A stretch of DNA of 64,000 nt, taken from an uncultured Bacteroides sp. (GTDB taxonomy: Bacteria; Bacteroidota; Bacteroidia; Bacteroidales; Bacteroidaceae). A model generated the notes under the pieces. That model was not told where the DNA came from, ran no database searches, and worked only from the letters and a program-made list of their open reading frames with translations. The DNA lies in NCBI GenBank assembly GCA_947074205.1, contig CAMTOQ010000008.1:1-64000 (forward strand). The letters are read 5' to 3'. This document shows positions 35,847 through 45,122 of the stretch, piece after piece. Made by a program: the position numbers and the translations under genes. Positions within the stretch are counted from its first letter, which is position 1. Every line of letters starts with the position of its first letter.

Positions 35847-36731
35847 ATGAAGAAACTAACTGCATTACTATTCGCTACATTTATAATATGTAGCCTCAAC
35901 GCTCAACTTCTGTGGAAGGTATCGGGCAACGGTCTGTCGCAGCCTTCGTACATCATGGGTACACATCACCTTGCACCTCTTAGCATACTAGACAGTATTG
36001 CAGGATATCCGGCAGCAATAGCATCTACAAATCAAATAATCGGCGAAATGGACATGAGCTCCGTTCAAACACCGGAAGTGATGCAAATGATGCAGCATAT
36101 GATTAAGATTGAGAGTGACACTACTCTTCAAACACTATTTACCCCCGAAGAGTGCGAGGTGGTAAACACAGCTTTGAAAGAGAATCTAGGTATGAATATC
36201 ACAATGGCTGCCAAGCTTAAACCTGCATTTATACAGAACAATCTGGTTCTTTTATTATATATGAAGCATATTGGAGGATTCAAAGCAGGTGAGCAGTTAG
36301 ATACTTATTTTCAGGAATTAGGTGCAAGCGAAGGAAAGAAGGTGTTAGGACTTGAGAGGGCTGATTATCAGTTCAACCTACTGTTCAACGGTTCTCCACT
36401 CACTCGTCAAGCAGAGTTATTAATCTGTCTACTCAACAATATGGATGACAACCTTCGTCAAGCGATTAGACTGACCAATGCTTATATGTCACAAGATATG
36501 AAAGAGCTAGAAGCTATTTCAAAAATGAAACAAGGTAATGGCTGCGACCCTACACCCGCCGAACTTGCGGCATTGATTGATACCCGAAATATCAACTGGG
36601 CCAATCAGTTGCCAACTATGATGGAGGAAGCTCCAGCATTTGTAGCCGTTGGTGCACTGCATCTACCTGGCGAAAATGGGCTTCTCAATCTATTACAACA
36701 AAAAGGGTATACACTAGAGCCAGTGAACTAA
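35847..36731 (+). CDS. TraB/GumN family protein
   Basis: A secreted or periplasmic protein of 294 residues with a signal peptide (TALLFATFIICSLNAQ). The mature part starts LLWKVSGNGLSQPSYIMGTHH, where the GTHH motif at 39-41 is the TraB signature. It ends with VGALHLPGENGLLNLL, the second conserved block, also typical. TraB-like proteins carry a metalloprotease-like (Tiki) fold, so a peptidase role is possible but unproven. It follows the NlpC/P60 gene by 14 bp and overlaps the next ORF's possible start. Confidence 0.88.
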   Translation: MKKLTALLFATFIICSLNAQLLWKVSGNGLSQPSYIMGTHHLAPLSILDSIAGYPAAIASTNQIIGEMDMSSVQTPEVMQMMQHMIKIESDTTLQTLFTPEECEVVNTALKENLGMNITMAAKLKPAFIQNNLVLLLYMKHIGGFKAGEQLDTYFQELGASEGKKVLGLERADYQFNLLFNGSPLTRQAELLICLLNNMDDNLRQAIRLTNAYMSQDMKELEAISKMKQGNGCDPTPAELAALIDTRNINWANQLPTMMEEAPAFVAVGALHLPGENGLLNLLQQKGYTLEPVN

Positions 36732-36757
36732 TGTTACCCCAATCTCATAACAAAGTT

Positions 36758-37414
36758 ATGCGCTACACCACCTACCTTTTCGATTTTGATTATACGCTTG
36801 CCGATTCTTCAAAAGGCATTGTCACTTGTTTCCAGAATGTATTGCATCAATATGGTTACACAGAAGTCTCGGACGAGGAGATAAAACGCACCATAGGAAA
36901 AACGCTAGACGATTCGTTTGCACTCCTTACCAGTATTTCTGACCCAACACAAATTGAAGAGTTTAAAAAGGCCTATGGCCTAGAGGCTAATCAGCACATG
37001 ACAATCAATACAAGATTCTTTCCTGAGTCTGTTGAAGTACTCACAAGATTGAAAGATCAGGATGCTAAACTGGGCATCATCTCCACAAAATATAGGTTCC
37101 GCATACTCGACTTCCTCAAAGAAACTTTTCCCTCAGATTTCTTCGATATCATCATTGGAGGCGAAGATGTTTCTGCGCACAAGCCATCTCCGGAAGGTTT
37201 ACTAAAAGCAATAGAGCAACTCGGTGTTTCAGTACAAGATGTTTTGTACATCGGCGACAGCACAGTAGATGCAGAAACCGCACAAGCTGCATCGGTTGAC
37301 TTCGCTGGTGTGCTTCGCGGCATGACCACAAGAGAGGAGTTGGAAAGCTACCCTCATGCAAAAATCATGACTAACTTAAATGGACTTCTAGACAATAGAG
37401 CCAGCTTTAGATAG
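36758..37414 (+). CDS. HAD family hydrolase, phosphoglycolate phosphatase-like
   Basis: It is a HAD phosphatase of about 218 residues. Motif I is YLFDFDYTLADSSKG, motif II ISTKYRF, motif III GGEDVSAHKPSPEGLLKAI and motif IV YIGDSTVDAETAQAA. The cap is a small helical domain. The start is set at 36758 (MRYTTYLFDFD). An earlier ATG at 36731 overlaps the TraB stop by one base (TAATG) and would add MLPQSHNKV, so translational coupling with the longer form is possible. The substrate is not known. Confidence 0.88.
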   Translation: MRYTTYLFDFDYTLADSSKGIVTCFQNVLHQYGYTEVSDEEIKRTIGKTLDDSFALLTSISDPTQIEEFKKAYGLEANQHMTINTRFFPESVEVLTRLKDQDAKLGIISTKYRFRILDFLKETFPSDFFDIIIGGEDVSAHKPSPEGLLKAIEQLGVSVQDVLYIGDSTVDAETAQAASVDFAGVLRGMTTREELESYPHAKIMTNLNGLLDNRASFR

Positions 37415-37475
37415 AATAACGATAGGTCAACAGAAAAGCAATTATTGCACAATACTCTTTTTTTTGAGTAATCTC

Positions 37476-37505
37476 TTGGCTAAGAAAGTAGTTTGTTTAA
37501 TTTTG
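37476..37505 (+). promoter_or_regulatory. Promoter of the etfBA operon
   Basis: TTG at 37476-37478 and TAATTTTG at 37498-37505 are spaced 19 bp, close to consensus. The etfB ATG lies 95 bp downstream, so there is a long leader with no clear structure. Confidence 0.72.
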
Positions 37506-37600
37506 CAGGCCGGTAGTTAACCAAATAGTTAAAAAGCAGTTCTCCTTTCTGTAGACTATAGGCTACTAACGGATAATATACTAATACTAAAACTAATAAC

Positions 37601-38473
37601 ATGAGTTTGAAAATTGTTGTATTGGCAAAACAAGTACCCGATACCCGAAATGTGGGGAAAGATGCCATGAAAGCCGACGGCACTGTAAACCGCGCGGCGC
37701 TCCCCGCGATCTTCAACCCCGAAGATCTCAACGCTCTCGAACAAGCTTTACGATTAAAAGATGCTCACCCAGGCTCTACAGTGACTATGCTAACGATGGG
37801 ACCAGGCCGTGCTGCCGACATCATCCGCGAAGGTCTTTACCGTGGTGCCGACAATGGCTATCTACTCACCGACCGTGCTTTCGCAGGTGCCGACACATTG
37901 GCTACCTCGTATGCTCTAGCTACTGCCATCAAGAAGATTGGCAACGTGGACATCATCATCGGTGGACGTCAAGCTATCGACGGCGATACGGCCCAAGTAG
38001 GTCCTCAGGTGGCCGAGAAGTTGGGAATGACACAAATCACCTATGCTGAAGAGATTCTAAAGATAGAAGACAAGCGCATCACCGTGAAACGTCACATCGA
38101 TGGTGGTGTAGAGACCGTAGAAGGCCCACTGCCTATCGTGATCACGGTAACCGGTTCGGCCGATCCTTGCCGCCCACGCAATGCCAGACTGATTCAGAAG
38201 TACAAACACGCTAAGACGGTGACTGAGAAGCAAGCAGGCGATTTGGATTATACCGACTTATATGATACTCGCGACTATCTCAACCTCCCCGAATGGAGTG
38301 TGGCCGATGTTAATGGCGATTTAGCACAATGCGGTTTGAGCGGTTCACCTACTAAGGTAAAAGCCATCCAAAACATCGTGTTCCAAGCTAAAGAGAGCAA
38401 AACTCTTACGGGAAGCGATCGTGATGTAGAAGAATTAATTGTTGAACTGCTAGCTAACCATACTATTGGCTAA
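37601..38473 (+). CDS. etfB: Electron transfer flavoprotein beta subunit
   Basis: This subunit pairs with EtfA to carry electrons from acyl-CoA dehydrogenases to the respiratory chain. The opening KIVVLAKQVPDTRNVGKDAMKADGTVNRAALPAIFNPEDLNALEQAL is typical of EtfB, and the AMP-binding region GGRQAIDGDTAQVGPQVAEKLGM is clear. At 290 residues it is slightly longer than the ~260-residue form. etfA follows 15 bp later. Function is inferred from family and from the adjacent acyl-CoA dehydrogenase gene. Confidence 0.95.
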   Translation: MSLKIVVLAKQVPDTRNVGKDAMKADGTVNRAALPAIFNPEDLNALEQALRLKDAHPGSTVTMLTMGPGRAADIIREGLYRGADNGYLLTDRAFAGADTLATSYALATAIKKIGNVDIIIGGRQAIDGDTAQVGPQVAEKLGMTQITYAEEILKIEDKRITVKRHIDGGVETVEGPLPIVITVTGSADPCRPRNARLIQKYKHAKTVTEKQAGDLDYTDLYDTRDYLNLPEWSVADVNGDLAQCGLSGSPTKVKAIQNIVFQAKESKTLTGSDRDVEELIVELLANHTIG

Positions 38474-38488
38474 AAACACTTGAATCGT

Positions 38489-39508
38489 ATGAATAACTTA
38501 TTTGTATATTGCGAAATAGAAGACGGCGTAGTGTTGGACGTAAGTCTAGAACTACTCACTAAAGGTCGCTCACTGGCCAACCAGCTAAACTGTCAGCTCG
38601 AAGCTGTAGTTGCCGGCGCCAACTTACAAGATATTGAAAAACAGGTATTGCCTTATGGTGTAGACAAGCTACACATATTCGATTGCAACTGCCTTTACCC
38701 CTATACCTCCCTCCCCCACACCTCTATTTTAGTCAACCTCTTCAAAGTGGAGAAACCACAGATCTGTCTGATGGGTGCTACCGTTATTGGTCGCGACCTT
38801 GGCCCTCGTGTATCTTCTGCATTGACTAGCGGACTAACTGCGGACTGTACTTCTTTGGAGATTGGCGATCATGAAGATAAGAAAGAGGGTAAGATTTATA
38901 AAGATCTGCTTTATCAGATTCGCCCTGCCTTTGGTGGCAATATCGTGGCTACCATTATCAATCCTGAGCACCGTCCACAGATGGCTACCGTTCGCGAAGG
39001 GGTGATGAAGAAAGAGATACTCGATCCGAACTACAAAGGCGAAGTGGTACGCCACAACGTGAAAGACTTTGTCAACGAAACTGACTTGGTAGTAAAGGTG
39101 ATTGAACGTCATGTAGAGAAAGCGAAGAACAACTTGAAAGGCTCGCCTATCATTGTAGCCGGTGGTTACGGTGTAGGTTCTAAAGAAAACTTCAACCTAT
39201 TGTTCGACTTGGCTAAGGCTATTAATGGTGAGGTAGGCGCAAGCCGCGCTGCTGTAGATGCCGGCTATGCCGACCACGATCGCCAAATTGGTCAAACCGG
39301 TGTAACTGTTCGTCCTAAGCTCTATATCGCTTGCGGTATCTCGGGACAGATTCAGCACATTGCAGGTATGCAAGAAAGTGGTATCATCATCTCGGTAAAC
39401 AACGACCCCGATGCTCCTATCAATCAGATTGCAGACTATGTGATCAATGGTTCTATTGAAGAGGTAGTGCCAAAGCTGATTAAATATTATAAAGCGAATA
39501 GCAAATAA
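38489..39508 (+). CDS. etfA: Electron transfer flavoprotein alpha subunit
   Basis: It binds FAD and couples EtfB to the quinone pool. I start it at the ATG at 38489, 15 bp past etfB; a TTG-initiated extension from 38480 exists but is not needed. The FAD-binding C-terminal domain has VAGGYGVGSKENFNLLFDLAKAI, GASRAAVDAGYADHDRQIGQTG, KLYIACGISGQIQHIAGM and NDPDAPINQIADYVI, all conserved. The product is 339 residues. A four-gene operon etfB-etfA-TonB-like-acyl-CoA dehydrogenase is suggested by spacing. Confidence 0.96.
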   Translation: MNNLFVYCEIEDGVVLDVSLELLTKGRSLANQLNCQLEAVVAGANLQDIEKQVLPYGVDKLHIFDCNCLYPYTSLPHTSILVNLFKVEKPQICLMGATVIGRDLGPRVSSALTSGLTADCTSLEIGDHEDKKEGKIYKDLLYQIRPAFGGNIVATIINPEHRPQMATVREGVMKKEILDPNYKGEVVRHNVKDFVNETDLVVKVIERHVEKAKNNLKGSPIIVAGGYGVGSKENFNLLFDLAKAINGEVGASRAAVDAGYADHDRQIGQTGVTVRPKLYIACGISGQIQHIAGMQESGIIISVNNDPDAPINQIADYVINGSIEEVVPKLIKYYKANSK

Positions 39509-39525
39509 TAATAACTAAGGTATTT

Positions 39526-40344
39526 ATGAAAAGAACTCTATTGCTTCTTATGGGCGTGGCTATGAGCTTTGCTGCCCAAGCAGGTGATAACTCTAAAATA
39601 TGGTTGGACAGCAAAGGTAAAATCATCAACGATTCTACTCAAGCTTCAAGATATGCTGTCGTATTGGAGCAAACCCCTCTGATTAAAGTCAATGTCTATA
39701 AACCTAATGGCCAACTTACTGAAACTAGTGAGTACTTGAGCTTCAACAAAGCGCAGCGCATACGTCAAGGTGAAAGAAAAATGTACTACCGCAACGGCTC
39801 CGACAGTTTGGTGGTGAACTACTCCAACAATAAGCGCGTTGGCGAATGTACCGTTTTCTATCCCGATGGAGCAAAGCACTCCATTCGTCACTTCAAGGAC
39901 AATAAACTAGAAGGCAAGTTCATACAATACTACCCTGATGGTAACCTTCGTCGCGAAGAGGTTTATGCTGAAGGCAAATGTAAAGGTGGAAGGCTATACG
40001 ATACAGATGGGACAAAACTTCCTCACCAACCTTACGAAATATTCCCTTCTTTCAAAGGTGGAACTACACGCTTTCAGCAGTTAGTTCTGGACAATGTTCA
40101 CTACACCTCACAACAAGCAGCCAATGGAGAAGAAGGGAGAGTTGTTCTTTCCTTTACCATTGACACCGACGGAAGCATGATTGATATCGACGTGCGGGAG
40201 TCGAAGAATGAGGTCCTCTGCCAGGAGGCTTTAAAAGGCTTGACAAAGGTGGCTAGAAAACACAAATGGGCCCCTTACTTCCAAGATGGCAAGGTCAAAA
40301 AGATGAATATGAACCTACCAATCAATTTCAAAATACCTAATTAA
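39526..40344 (+). CDS. Secreted MORN-like repeat protein with TonB C-terminal domain
   Basis: A 272-residue protein with a signal peptide (LLLLMGVAMSFAAQA). The middle has MORN-like repeats (YPDGAKHSIRHFKDNKLEGKF and YPDGNLRREEVYAEGKCKGG). The last ~90 residues form a TonB-like C-terminal domain (FPSFKGGTTRFQQLVLDNVHY, EEGRVVLSFTIDTDGSMIDIDV). Unlike the TonB at 3582, there is no Pro-rich linker and the N-terminus is a cleavable-looking signal rather than an anchor. It lies inside the Etf/acyl-CoA dehydrogenase operon, 17 bp after etfA and 9 bp before the dehydrogenase. Its role there is unclear. Confidence 0.85.
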   Translation: MKRTLLLLMGVAMSFAAQAGDNSKIWLDSKGKIINDSTQASRYAVVLEQTPLIKVNVYKPNGQLTETSEYLSFNKAQRIRQGERKMYYRNGSDSLVVNYSNNKRVGECTVFYPDGAKHSIRHFKDNKLEGKFIQYYPDGNLRREEVYAEGKCKGGRLYDTDGTKLPHQPYEIFPSFKGGTTRFQQLVLDNVHYTSQQAANGEEGRVVLSFTIDTDGSMIDIDVRESKNEVLCQEALKGLTKVARKHKWAPYFQDGKVKKMNMNLPINFKIPN

Positions 40345-40353
40345 AATACTATT

Positions 40354-42060
40354 ATGGCAAATTTTTATACAGATACACCGGAGCTCAAGCATCACTTGGC
40401 GCATCCGTTGATGAAGAGAATTGTAGAACTAAAAGAACGCAGCTTTGCGGACAAAGATAAATTTGACTATGCACCGGTCGACTTCGAAGATGCGATGGAT
40501 AGTTATGATAAAGTACTAGAGATTGTTGGCGAACTTTGCGGCGACATCATCGCACCCAATGCAGAGGGTGTAGATCATGATGGCCCCGTTTGTGCCGATG
40601 GTCGTGTGACTTACGCAGCAGGTACAGCTGCCAACCTAGAGGCTTGCCGCAAAGCAGGCTTGATGGGTATGGCTATGCCACGTCGCTTAGGTGGTCTCAA
40701 CTTCCCGATCACTCCTTACATTATGGCTGCCGATATAGTGAGCCGTAGCGATGCAGGATTTGAGAACCTTTGGGGCTTGCAAGACTGCGCCGAAACTATC
40801 TACGAATTTGGTAGCGAAGAGCAAAAGTTGAAATACATTCCTCGCGTTTGTGCCGGCGAAACTATGTCTATGGACTTAACTGAACCTGATGCTGGCTCAG
40901 ACCTTCAAGCAGTAATGCTAAAGGCCACTTACAGCGAAGAGGATGGCTGCTGGTACTTGAATGGTGTGAAACGTTTTATCACAAACGGCGACTCGGATAT
41001 TCACTTGGTATTGGCTCGTTCGGAAGAGGGTACTAAAGATGGCCGTGGTCTATCTATGTTTATCTACGATAAGCGCGATGGTGGTGTAAACGTACGCCGC
41101 ATCGAGAACAAGATGGGTATCAAAGGTTCACCTACTTGCGAGTTGACTTATAAGAACGCGAAAGCCGAACTTTGTGGCGACCGCAAACTAGGTCTTATCA
41201 AATATGTAATGGCATTGATGAACGGTGCTCGCCTAGGTATCGCCGCTCAGTCGGTAGGTATCTCTCAAGCGGCTTACGAAGAAGCTTTGGCTTATGCTAA
41301 AGATCGCAAGCAGTTTGGTAAGGCTATCATCGAATTCCCTGCTGTATTCGAGATCCTTTCGTTGATGAAGGCTAAGCTAGACGCATCGCGTGCGTTGCTC
41401 TACGAAACATCACGCTACGTAGATGTTTACAAAGCATTGGATGATATCGCTAAAGAGCGTAAACTAACTCCCGAAGAGCGCCAAGAACAGAAGCGTTTCG
41501 CTAAGTTGGCCGACTCTTACACACCACTTGCCAAAGGTATGGGTAGTGAATTCGCCAACCAGAATGCTTACGACTGTATCCAGATTCATGGTGGTTCGGG
41601 CTTCATGAAGGACTACGCTTGCGAACGCATCTACCGCGATGTGCGTATCACCTCTATCTACGAGGGTACCACTCAGCTACAGGTGGTGGCAGCTATCCGC
41701 TACGTGACTACCGGTGCTTACCTCAACTCTATTAAGGACTACGAAGCAACCGAAGTTGCTCCAGAGATGAAGCCTTTGCAAGATCGCCTCAAAACGATGG
41801 CAGCTAAGTATTCGGCTTGTGTGGCACAAATCACAGACGAGAAAGATCAAGAGTTACTAGATTTCTGTGCTCGCCGTTTAGTAGAGATGGCCTCGTACAC
41901 CATCATGGGTCACTTGTTGACACAAGATGCTACGAAGAGTCCAGAATTGTTTGGCGACTCAGCACAAGTGTTTGTACGTTGGGCCGAAAGCGAAGTAGAA
42001 AAGCACATCAATTATATCCGTAAGTTCGATAAGGAAGATTTGGCGTATTATCGCAAATGA
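40354..42060 (+). CDS. Acyl-CoA dehydrogenase family protein
   Basis: This is an FAD-dependent acyl-CoA dehydrogenase of 568 residues, longer than the ~380-residue classical type because of N- and C-terminal extensions. FAD-binding and active-site motifs are visible: MDLTEPDAGSDLQAVMLKA, KRFITNGDSDIHLVLAR, AYAKDRKQFGKAIIEFPAV and the Glu-containing YEGTTQLQ base motif near residue 440. QIHGGSGFMKDYACERIYRDVR is also conserved. It probably passes electrons to EtfBA, encoded just upstream. The acyl chain length handled is unknown. Confidence 0.95.
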   Translation: MANFYTDTPELKHHLAHPLMKRIVELKERSFADKDKFDYAPVDFEDAMDSYDKVLEIVGELCGDIIAPNAEGVDHDGPVCADGRVTYAAGTAANLEACRKAGLMGMAMPRRLGGLNFPITPYIMAADIVSRSDAGFENLWGLQDCAETIYEFGSEEQKLKYIPRVCAGETMSMDLTEPDAGSDLQAVMLKATYSEEDGCWYLNGVKRFITNGDSDIHLVLARSEEGTKDGRGLSMFIYDKRDGGVNVRRIENKMGIKGSPTCELTYKNAKAELCGDRKLGLIKYVMALMNGARLGIAAQSVGISQAAYEEALAYAKDRKQFGKAIIEFPAVFEILSLMKAKLDASRALLYETSRYVDVYKALDDIAKERKLTPEERQEQKRFAKLADSYTPLAKGMGSEFANQNAYDCIQIHGGSGFMKDYACERIYRDVRITSIYEGTTQLQVVAAIRYVTTGAYLNSIKDYEATEVAPEMKPLQDRLKTMAAKYSACVAQITDEKDQELLDFCARRLVEMASYTIMGHLLTQDATKSPELFGDSAQVFVRWAESEVEKHINYIRKFDKEDLAYYRK

Positions 42061-42127
42061 TTCCAATGGTTCAATAGTAACGGTACAGCCTGCTGCACCC
42101 ACATACCGCACGGACATGTGTTATAAC

Positions 42128-42169
42128 AAAACGAGAGCTAAATGCCAGCAGGCATTTAGCTCTCGTTTT
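42128..42169. terminator. Bidirectional terminator between the acyl-CoA dehydrogenase and cbpM
   Basis: Perfect 19-bp arms (42128-42146 and 42151-42169) with a 4-nt loop have A and T runs on both sides. It lies between convergent genes. Confidence 0.9.
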
Positions 42170-42192
42170 ATATACAGGTTTGAATACCTCCC

Positions 42193-42507
42193 TTACTCTT
42201 CCAACTCCTCGAAAGCAAAACGTTTGTAAACGTTGAGCTGAGCCCTCAAAAGAGCATTCTCGTTACGTAAAGCTTCGATACGTCCTAGTAGATGACGGAT
42301 TGTGTCGATGCCCTCTACGTTAATACAAAGATCATAATACATCCTGCAATAGTGCTCTAGCTCCGGAAGTTGAGATAGGGCAATGTATCGTTCGCCAGCC
42401 TCGGTTTGAATCTCTATAAGACCCTCTTCGCCGAGCAGGGCGACAAACGCAGGGTCGATGTGACATTTATGACAATAATCGTTTACGATAATAAGTTCGG
42501 TTTGCAT
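42193..42507 (-). CDS. cbpM: Chaperone modulator CbpM
   Basis: This small MerR-like, coiled-coil-containing protein is known in the family to bind the J-domain of CbpA and inhibit it. At 104 residues it has the usual length. The N-terminus carries a short wHTH-like segment and residues from about 60 on form a helical region (IDTIRHLLGRIEALRNENALLRAQL). It lies 12 bp after the cbpA stop in the same orientation, which is the standard cbpA-cbpM arrangement. Confidence 0.92.
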   Translation of the reverse strand: MQTELIIVNDYCHKCHIDPAFVALLGEEGLIEIQTEAGERYIALSQLPELEHYCRMYYDLCINVEGIDTIRHLLGRIEALRNENALLRAQLNVYKRFAFEELEE

Positions 42508-42519
42508 ATCGCGATTCTT

Positions 42520-43443
42520 TTATTGGTTCATACTCTGTAACTCACGGAACAACGCTTTCTGCTCTTCTGTGAGGTTGGTAGGTATTTTGACGTTATAAGT
42601 CACTATCAGTGCGCCAAATTCACCATCCTTTTTATATACTGGGAAGCCCTTACCTTTGAGTCGCACCTTCGTGCCATTCTGAGTTTCGGGTTTCACTTTA
42701 AGCTTCACCTTACCATTGAGCGTATCAATTTCCTGATCACCACCCAATATAGCCGTGTAGAGATCCAAGTTAGCATCCACATAGAGGTCATTACCCACAC
42801 GCTTGAACACAGGGTCATCTTCTATGATAAAGGTGATGTATAGGTCACCTTTAGGTCCGCCATTCATGCCCTCGCCACCGTAGCCTTTCAGCTTAATCTT
42901 CTGTTCGTTGGCCACACCGGCAGGGATAGTGATTCTCACCTGTTTGCCATTGACGTTGATCAAGCGTTTATGTGTTTCGGCTGCATCACGAAGAGATAGA
43001 TGCAGTTCTGCATCCAAGTCTTGTCCACGGAATCCACCGCCGCCACGACTTCCGCCTCGGCCACCGCCACGTCCGCCAAACATCTGTTCGAAGAAGTCCG
43101 AGAAGCCGCCACCTCCACCGAAGCCTTCGGCACCACCGCCAAAGCCTCCAAATCCACCAAAGCCGCCTCCATAGCCACCTTGTTGTTGCTGACGTTTCTG
43201 TTCTTCAAACTGGTCGGCATGCTTCCAGTTTTCGCCATACTCGTCATACTTCTTTCGCTTATCGGGATCGCTCAACACCTCGTTTGCTTCGTTTATTTCT
43301 TGGAATTTAGCTTTAGCGTTAGGATCGTCTTTATTCAAATCGGGATGATGCTTACGTGCCAACTTTCTATAAGCCTTCTTTATTTCATCTTGCGTAGCAG
43401 TTTTGCTCACGCCCAAGACTTTGTAATAATCAATATAAGCCAT
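42520..43443 (-). CDS. cbpA: DnaJ-class molecular chaperone CbpA
   Basis: This is a type II J-domain co-chaperone that stimulates the ATPase of DnaK. The J-domain at 1-70 holds the HPD motif (33-35) in [13 protein letters not shown] Gly/Phe-rich region (about 88-140) follows, then two C-terminal beta domains with [17 protein letters not shown] and [21 protein letters not shown]. There is no zinc finger, so it is CbpA-like rather than DnaJ. Its length of 307 residues is normal. The Gly-rich part gives spurious antisense open frames. Confidence 0.95.
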   Translation of the reverse strand: MAYIDYYKVLGVSKTATQDEIKKAYRKLARKHHPDLNKDDPNAKAKFQEINEANEVLSDPDKRKKYDEYGENWKHADQFEEQKRQQQQGGYGGGFGGFGGFGGGAEGFGGGGGFSDFFEQMFGGRGGGRGGSRGGGGFRGQDLDAELHLSLRDAAETHKRLINVNGKQVRITIPAGVANEQKIKLKGYGGEGMNGGPKGDLYITFIIEDDPVFKRVGNDLYVDANLDLYTAILGGDQEIDTLNGKVKLKVKPETQNGTKVRLKGKGFPVYKKDGEFGALIVTYNVKIPTNLTEEQKALFRELQSMNQ

Positions 43444-43807
43444 TCCTTTACTTTTTTATACGTTTAACTAACTAAACGCTCACAAATAACAAGCCACACG
43501 GTAGTTTAGATTTATTTATTAACAAATATTCAGAAAGAAGCTTTCACAAAGATTAATTATCGTAGTAATAAGCTTTAATACACCGATTTGCAAACGTAAA
43601 AGAGTGTCAACACTGACAAAATAATAGCCTCATTTGACAGAGTTCCCATAAAGTTAACAACACAATGCTACATCACCTAGCCCAACGATAGCACTACCAC
43701 ATGAATAAGCGCTATACATTTGAACCAAAGAAAATACGCATTGTTGTAACTCAGTTAAGGCAAAAGATTTAAGCATTAAGCAGTTCTAATTTTTAAACTA
43801 GTTGGAT
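43444..43807. other. Intergenic region, about 360 bp, nothing recognised
   Basis: This is the divergent gap between cbpA and the DoxX-like gene. It is A/T-rich. I see no perfect -7 box, tRNA, repeat unit or strong hairpin. It probably holds the cbpA promoter and leader. Confidence 0.6.
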
Positions 43808-44614
43808 ATGAAAAAAGATGCAGATAGAGTTTATTATGTAATAGGTAAGTTCCTCATTGCAATAGCGTTTATCTATAAGGCTATAGAATATTTTACAAGT
43901 ATCCCGTCATTAGATGGAGATGTACCATCCTATTTTAAGGCTCCCACATTTTGGGTGATTCTTTTGGGCATAGTGTGGGCAGCTGCAGGCATCAGTTTCT
44001 TGCTCAATATAGCTCGCCGTCTCACATCTATAATTGTAGCCATCTGCATCATTGTGATATTGATCACCAGTACGTCTAGAGGATTTGAGCATGCCCACGA
44101 CTTAAGTCTTACACTCTTGAAGTTCAACGACTGGTTTTGTCTGATGGGAGGTGCATTGATGCTAGGGTCATATGGTACTGAGAAATACTACAGCCCAGAT
44201 ACTTATCAAGAAATATTCCCCCAAAAACCAAGCATGTTCACCATTGGGCGCATCTTGATTGGCATATTCTTTATCATTGCGGGTACACTTCATTTTCTCA
44301 ATGTTCAAGGTGACGCTAGCAATTTACTTACTAATCTACCCGGAGCTAAGTTTTGGGTCATCTTTACAGGTAGTTGCTGGATAGCGGCGGCATTTGCCTT
44401 TTGGTTCAACCTTTTAGCAAAACTAGCTGCCTTGGGTGTTATTATTTTAGTATTGACAATTACTTTCATGATCAATCTTCATGGCTTCGATGCGGCTAAT
44501 GCATGGATGGATATTACCAAGTTGGTCGGCAACCTTGCCCTAATAGGTGCTACTCTAGTTCTTGCGTCAAGAGGCCATTGGTGGTTTAGCAATTTCGAAA
44601 AGATAGAGAGGTAG
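43808..44614 (+). CDS. DoxX-like membrane protein with two homologous halves
   Basis: This is a polytopic inner-membrane protein of 268 residues with about eight hydrophobic segments. Two similar halves each contain (I/L)GR/GKFLI-like openings, a middle SxxKAPTFWVILLGIVWAAAGISF or PGAKFWVIFTGSCWIAAAFAF core, and a terminal LxGxxLMLGS-like segment. The repeated AxFWVI pattern shows internal duplication of a four-helix DoxX/DUF417-like unit. The ATG at 43808 is preferred over a TTG at 43802. Function is unknown. The gene stands alone with terminator and repeat array C behind it. Confidence 0.75.
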   Translation: MKKDADRVYYVIGKFLIAIAFIYKAIEYFTSIPSLDGDVPSYFKAPTFWVILLGIVWAAAGISFLLNIARRLTSIIVAICIIVILITSTSRGFEHAHDLSLTLLKFNDWFCLMGGALMLGSYGTEKYYSPDTYQEIFPQKPSMFTIGRILIGIFFIIAGTLHFLNVQGDASNLLTNLPGAKFWVIFTGSCWIAAAFAFWFNLLAKLAALGVIILVLTITFMINLHGFDAANAWMDITKLVGNLALIGATLVLASRGHWWFSNFEKIER

Positions 44615-44709
44615 TTACCGAGTAGTTTAAACACTATTCAAATACCCTTTAAACAGCATTTAAACAAGCCTAATAATTCCTCCAAATAAGGAGTAGGGTT
44701 TTTGCAGAC

Positions 44710-44755
44710 AATAAGCACGGTTTTTCTTAATAAGAACCGTGCTTATTATTTTTGG
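44710..44755 (+). terminator. Terminator after the DoxX-like gene
   Basis: Arms AATAAGCACGGTT (44710-44722) and AACCGTGCTTATT (44735-44747) pair perfectly around a 12-nt loop and are followed by a T-rich run. It lies about 100 bp past the DoxX stop. Confidence 0.85.
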
Positions 44756-44902
44756 GCTATTCACAGTTATTTTAGTGGACCTACTTCCCTATTCTCTCCT
44801 ACTTCGAATAGGTTTACTTTAGAAGATTATAGATTCCGAAATAGTTACATCTACAGATACACTTTTGTAACTTTAATATAGGTAAGTAATGCACAGTTTG
44901 GT

Positions 44903-44990
44903 GGCTACAGCTACTCTGCTCGGTGACCACAGCTTGCCAGCACGGTGGCAAGGGCTATCTAGCGTGGTGAGTAGCCCTTGCCACTAAGTG
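44903..44990. repeat. 22-bp repeat array C (four units, mixed orientation, hairpin-forming)
   Basis: Units start at 44903, 44925, 44947 and 44969. Unit 3 reads forward (GGCAAGGGCTATCTA-like); units 2 and 4 read in reverse (GACCACAGCTTGCC, GAGTAGCCCTTGCC). Unit 1 is diverged and its orientation is unclear. A perfect 13-bp inverted repeat (44945-44957 and 44972-44984) joins units 3 and 4. The linker GCACGGT / GCTCGGT is shared with arrays A and B. The surrounding gap from 44615 to 45122 holds otherwise only the terminator at 44710 and a -7-like TATTTTTG at 45052-45059. Confidence 0.87.
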
Positions 44991-45122
44991 CTGTAAATGA
45001 GGGGAATAAATTATTTGTTAGAAGATTACTCTCCTGCTAGTCATAAATGATTATTTTTGCAAATAAGGGTTAACGGGTTAAGACTGATATTGAAAAAGAG
45101 ACTACTAATAGAAGATAACTAA

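Noticed and set aside
42908..43310. Open frames opposite cbpA rich in Pro or His/Arg
   Set aside because: They mirror the Gly/Phe-rich region of cbpA and have no homology-like motifs.
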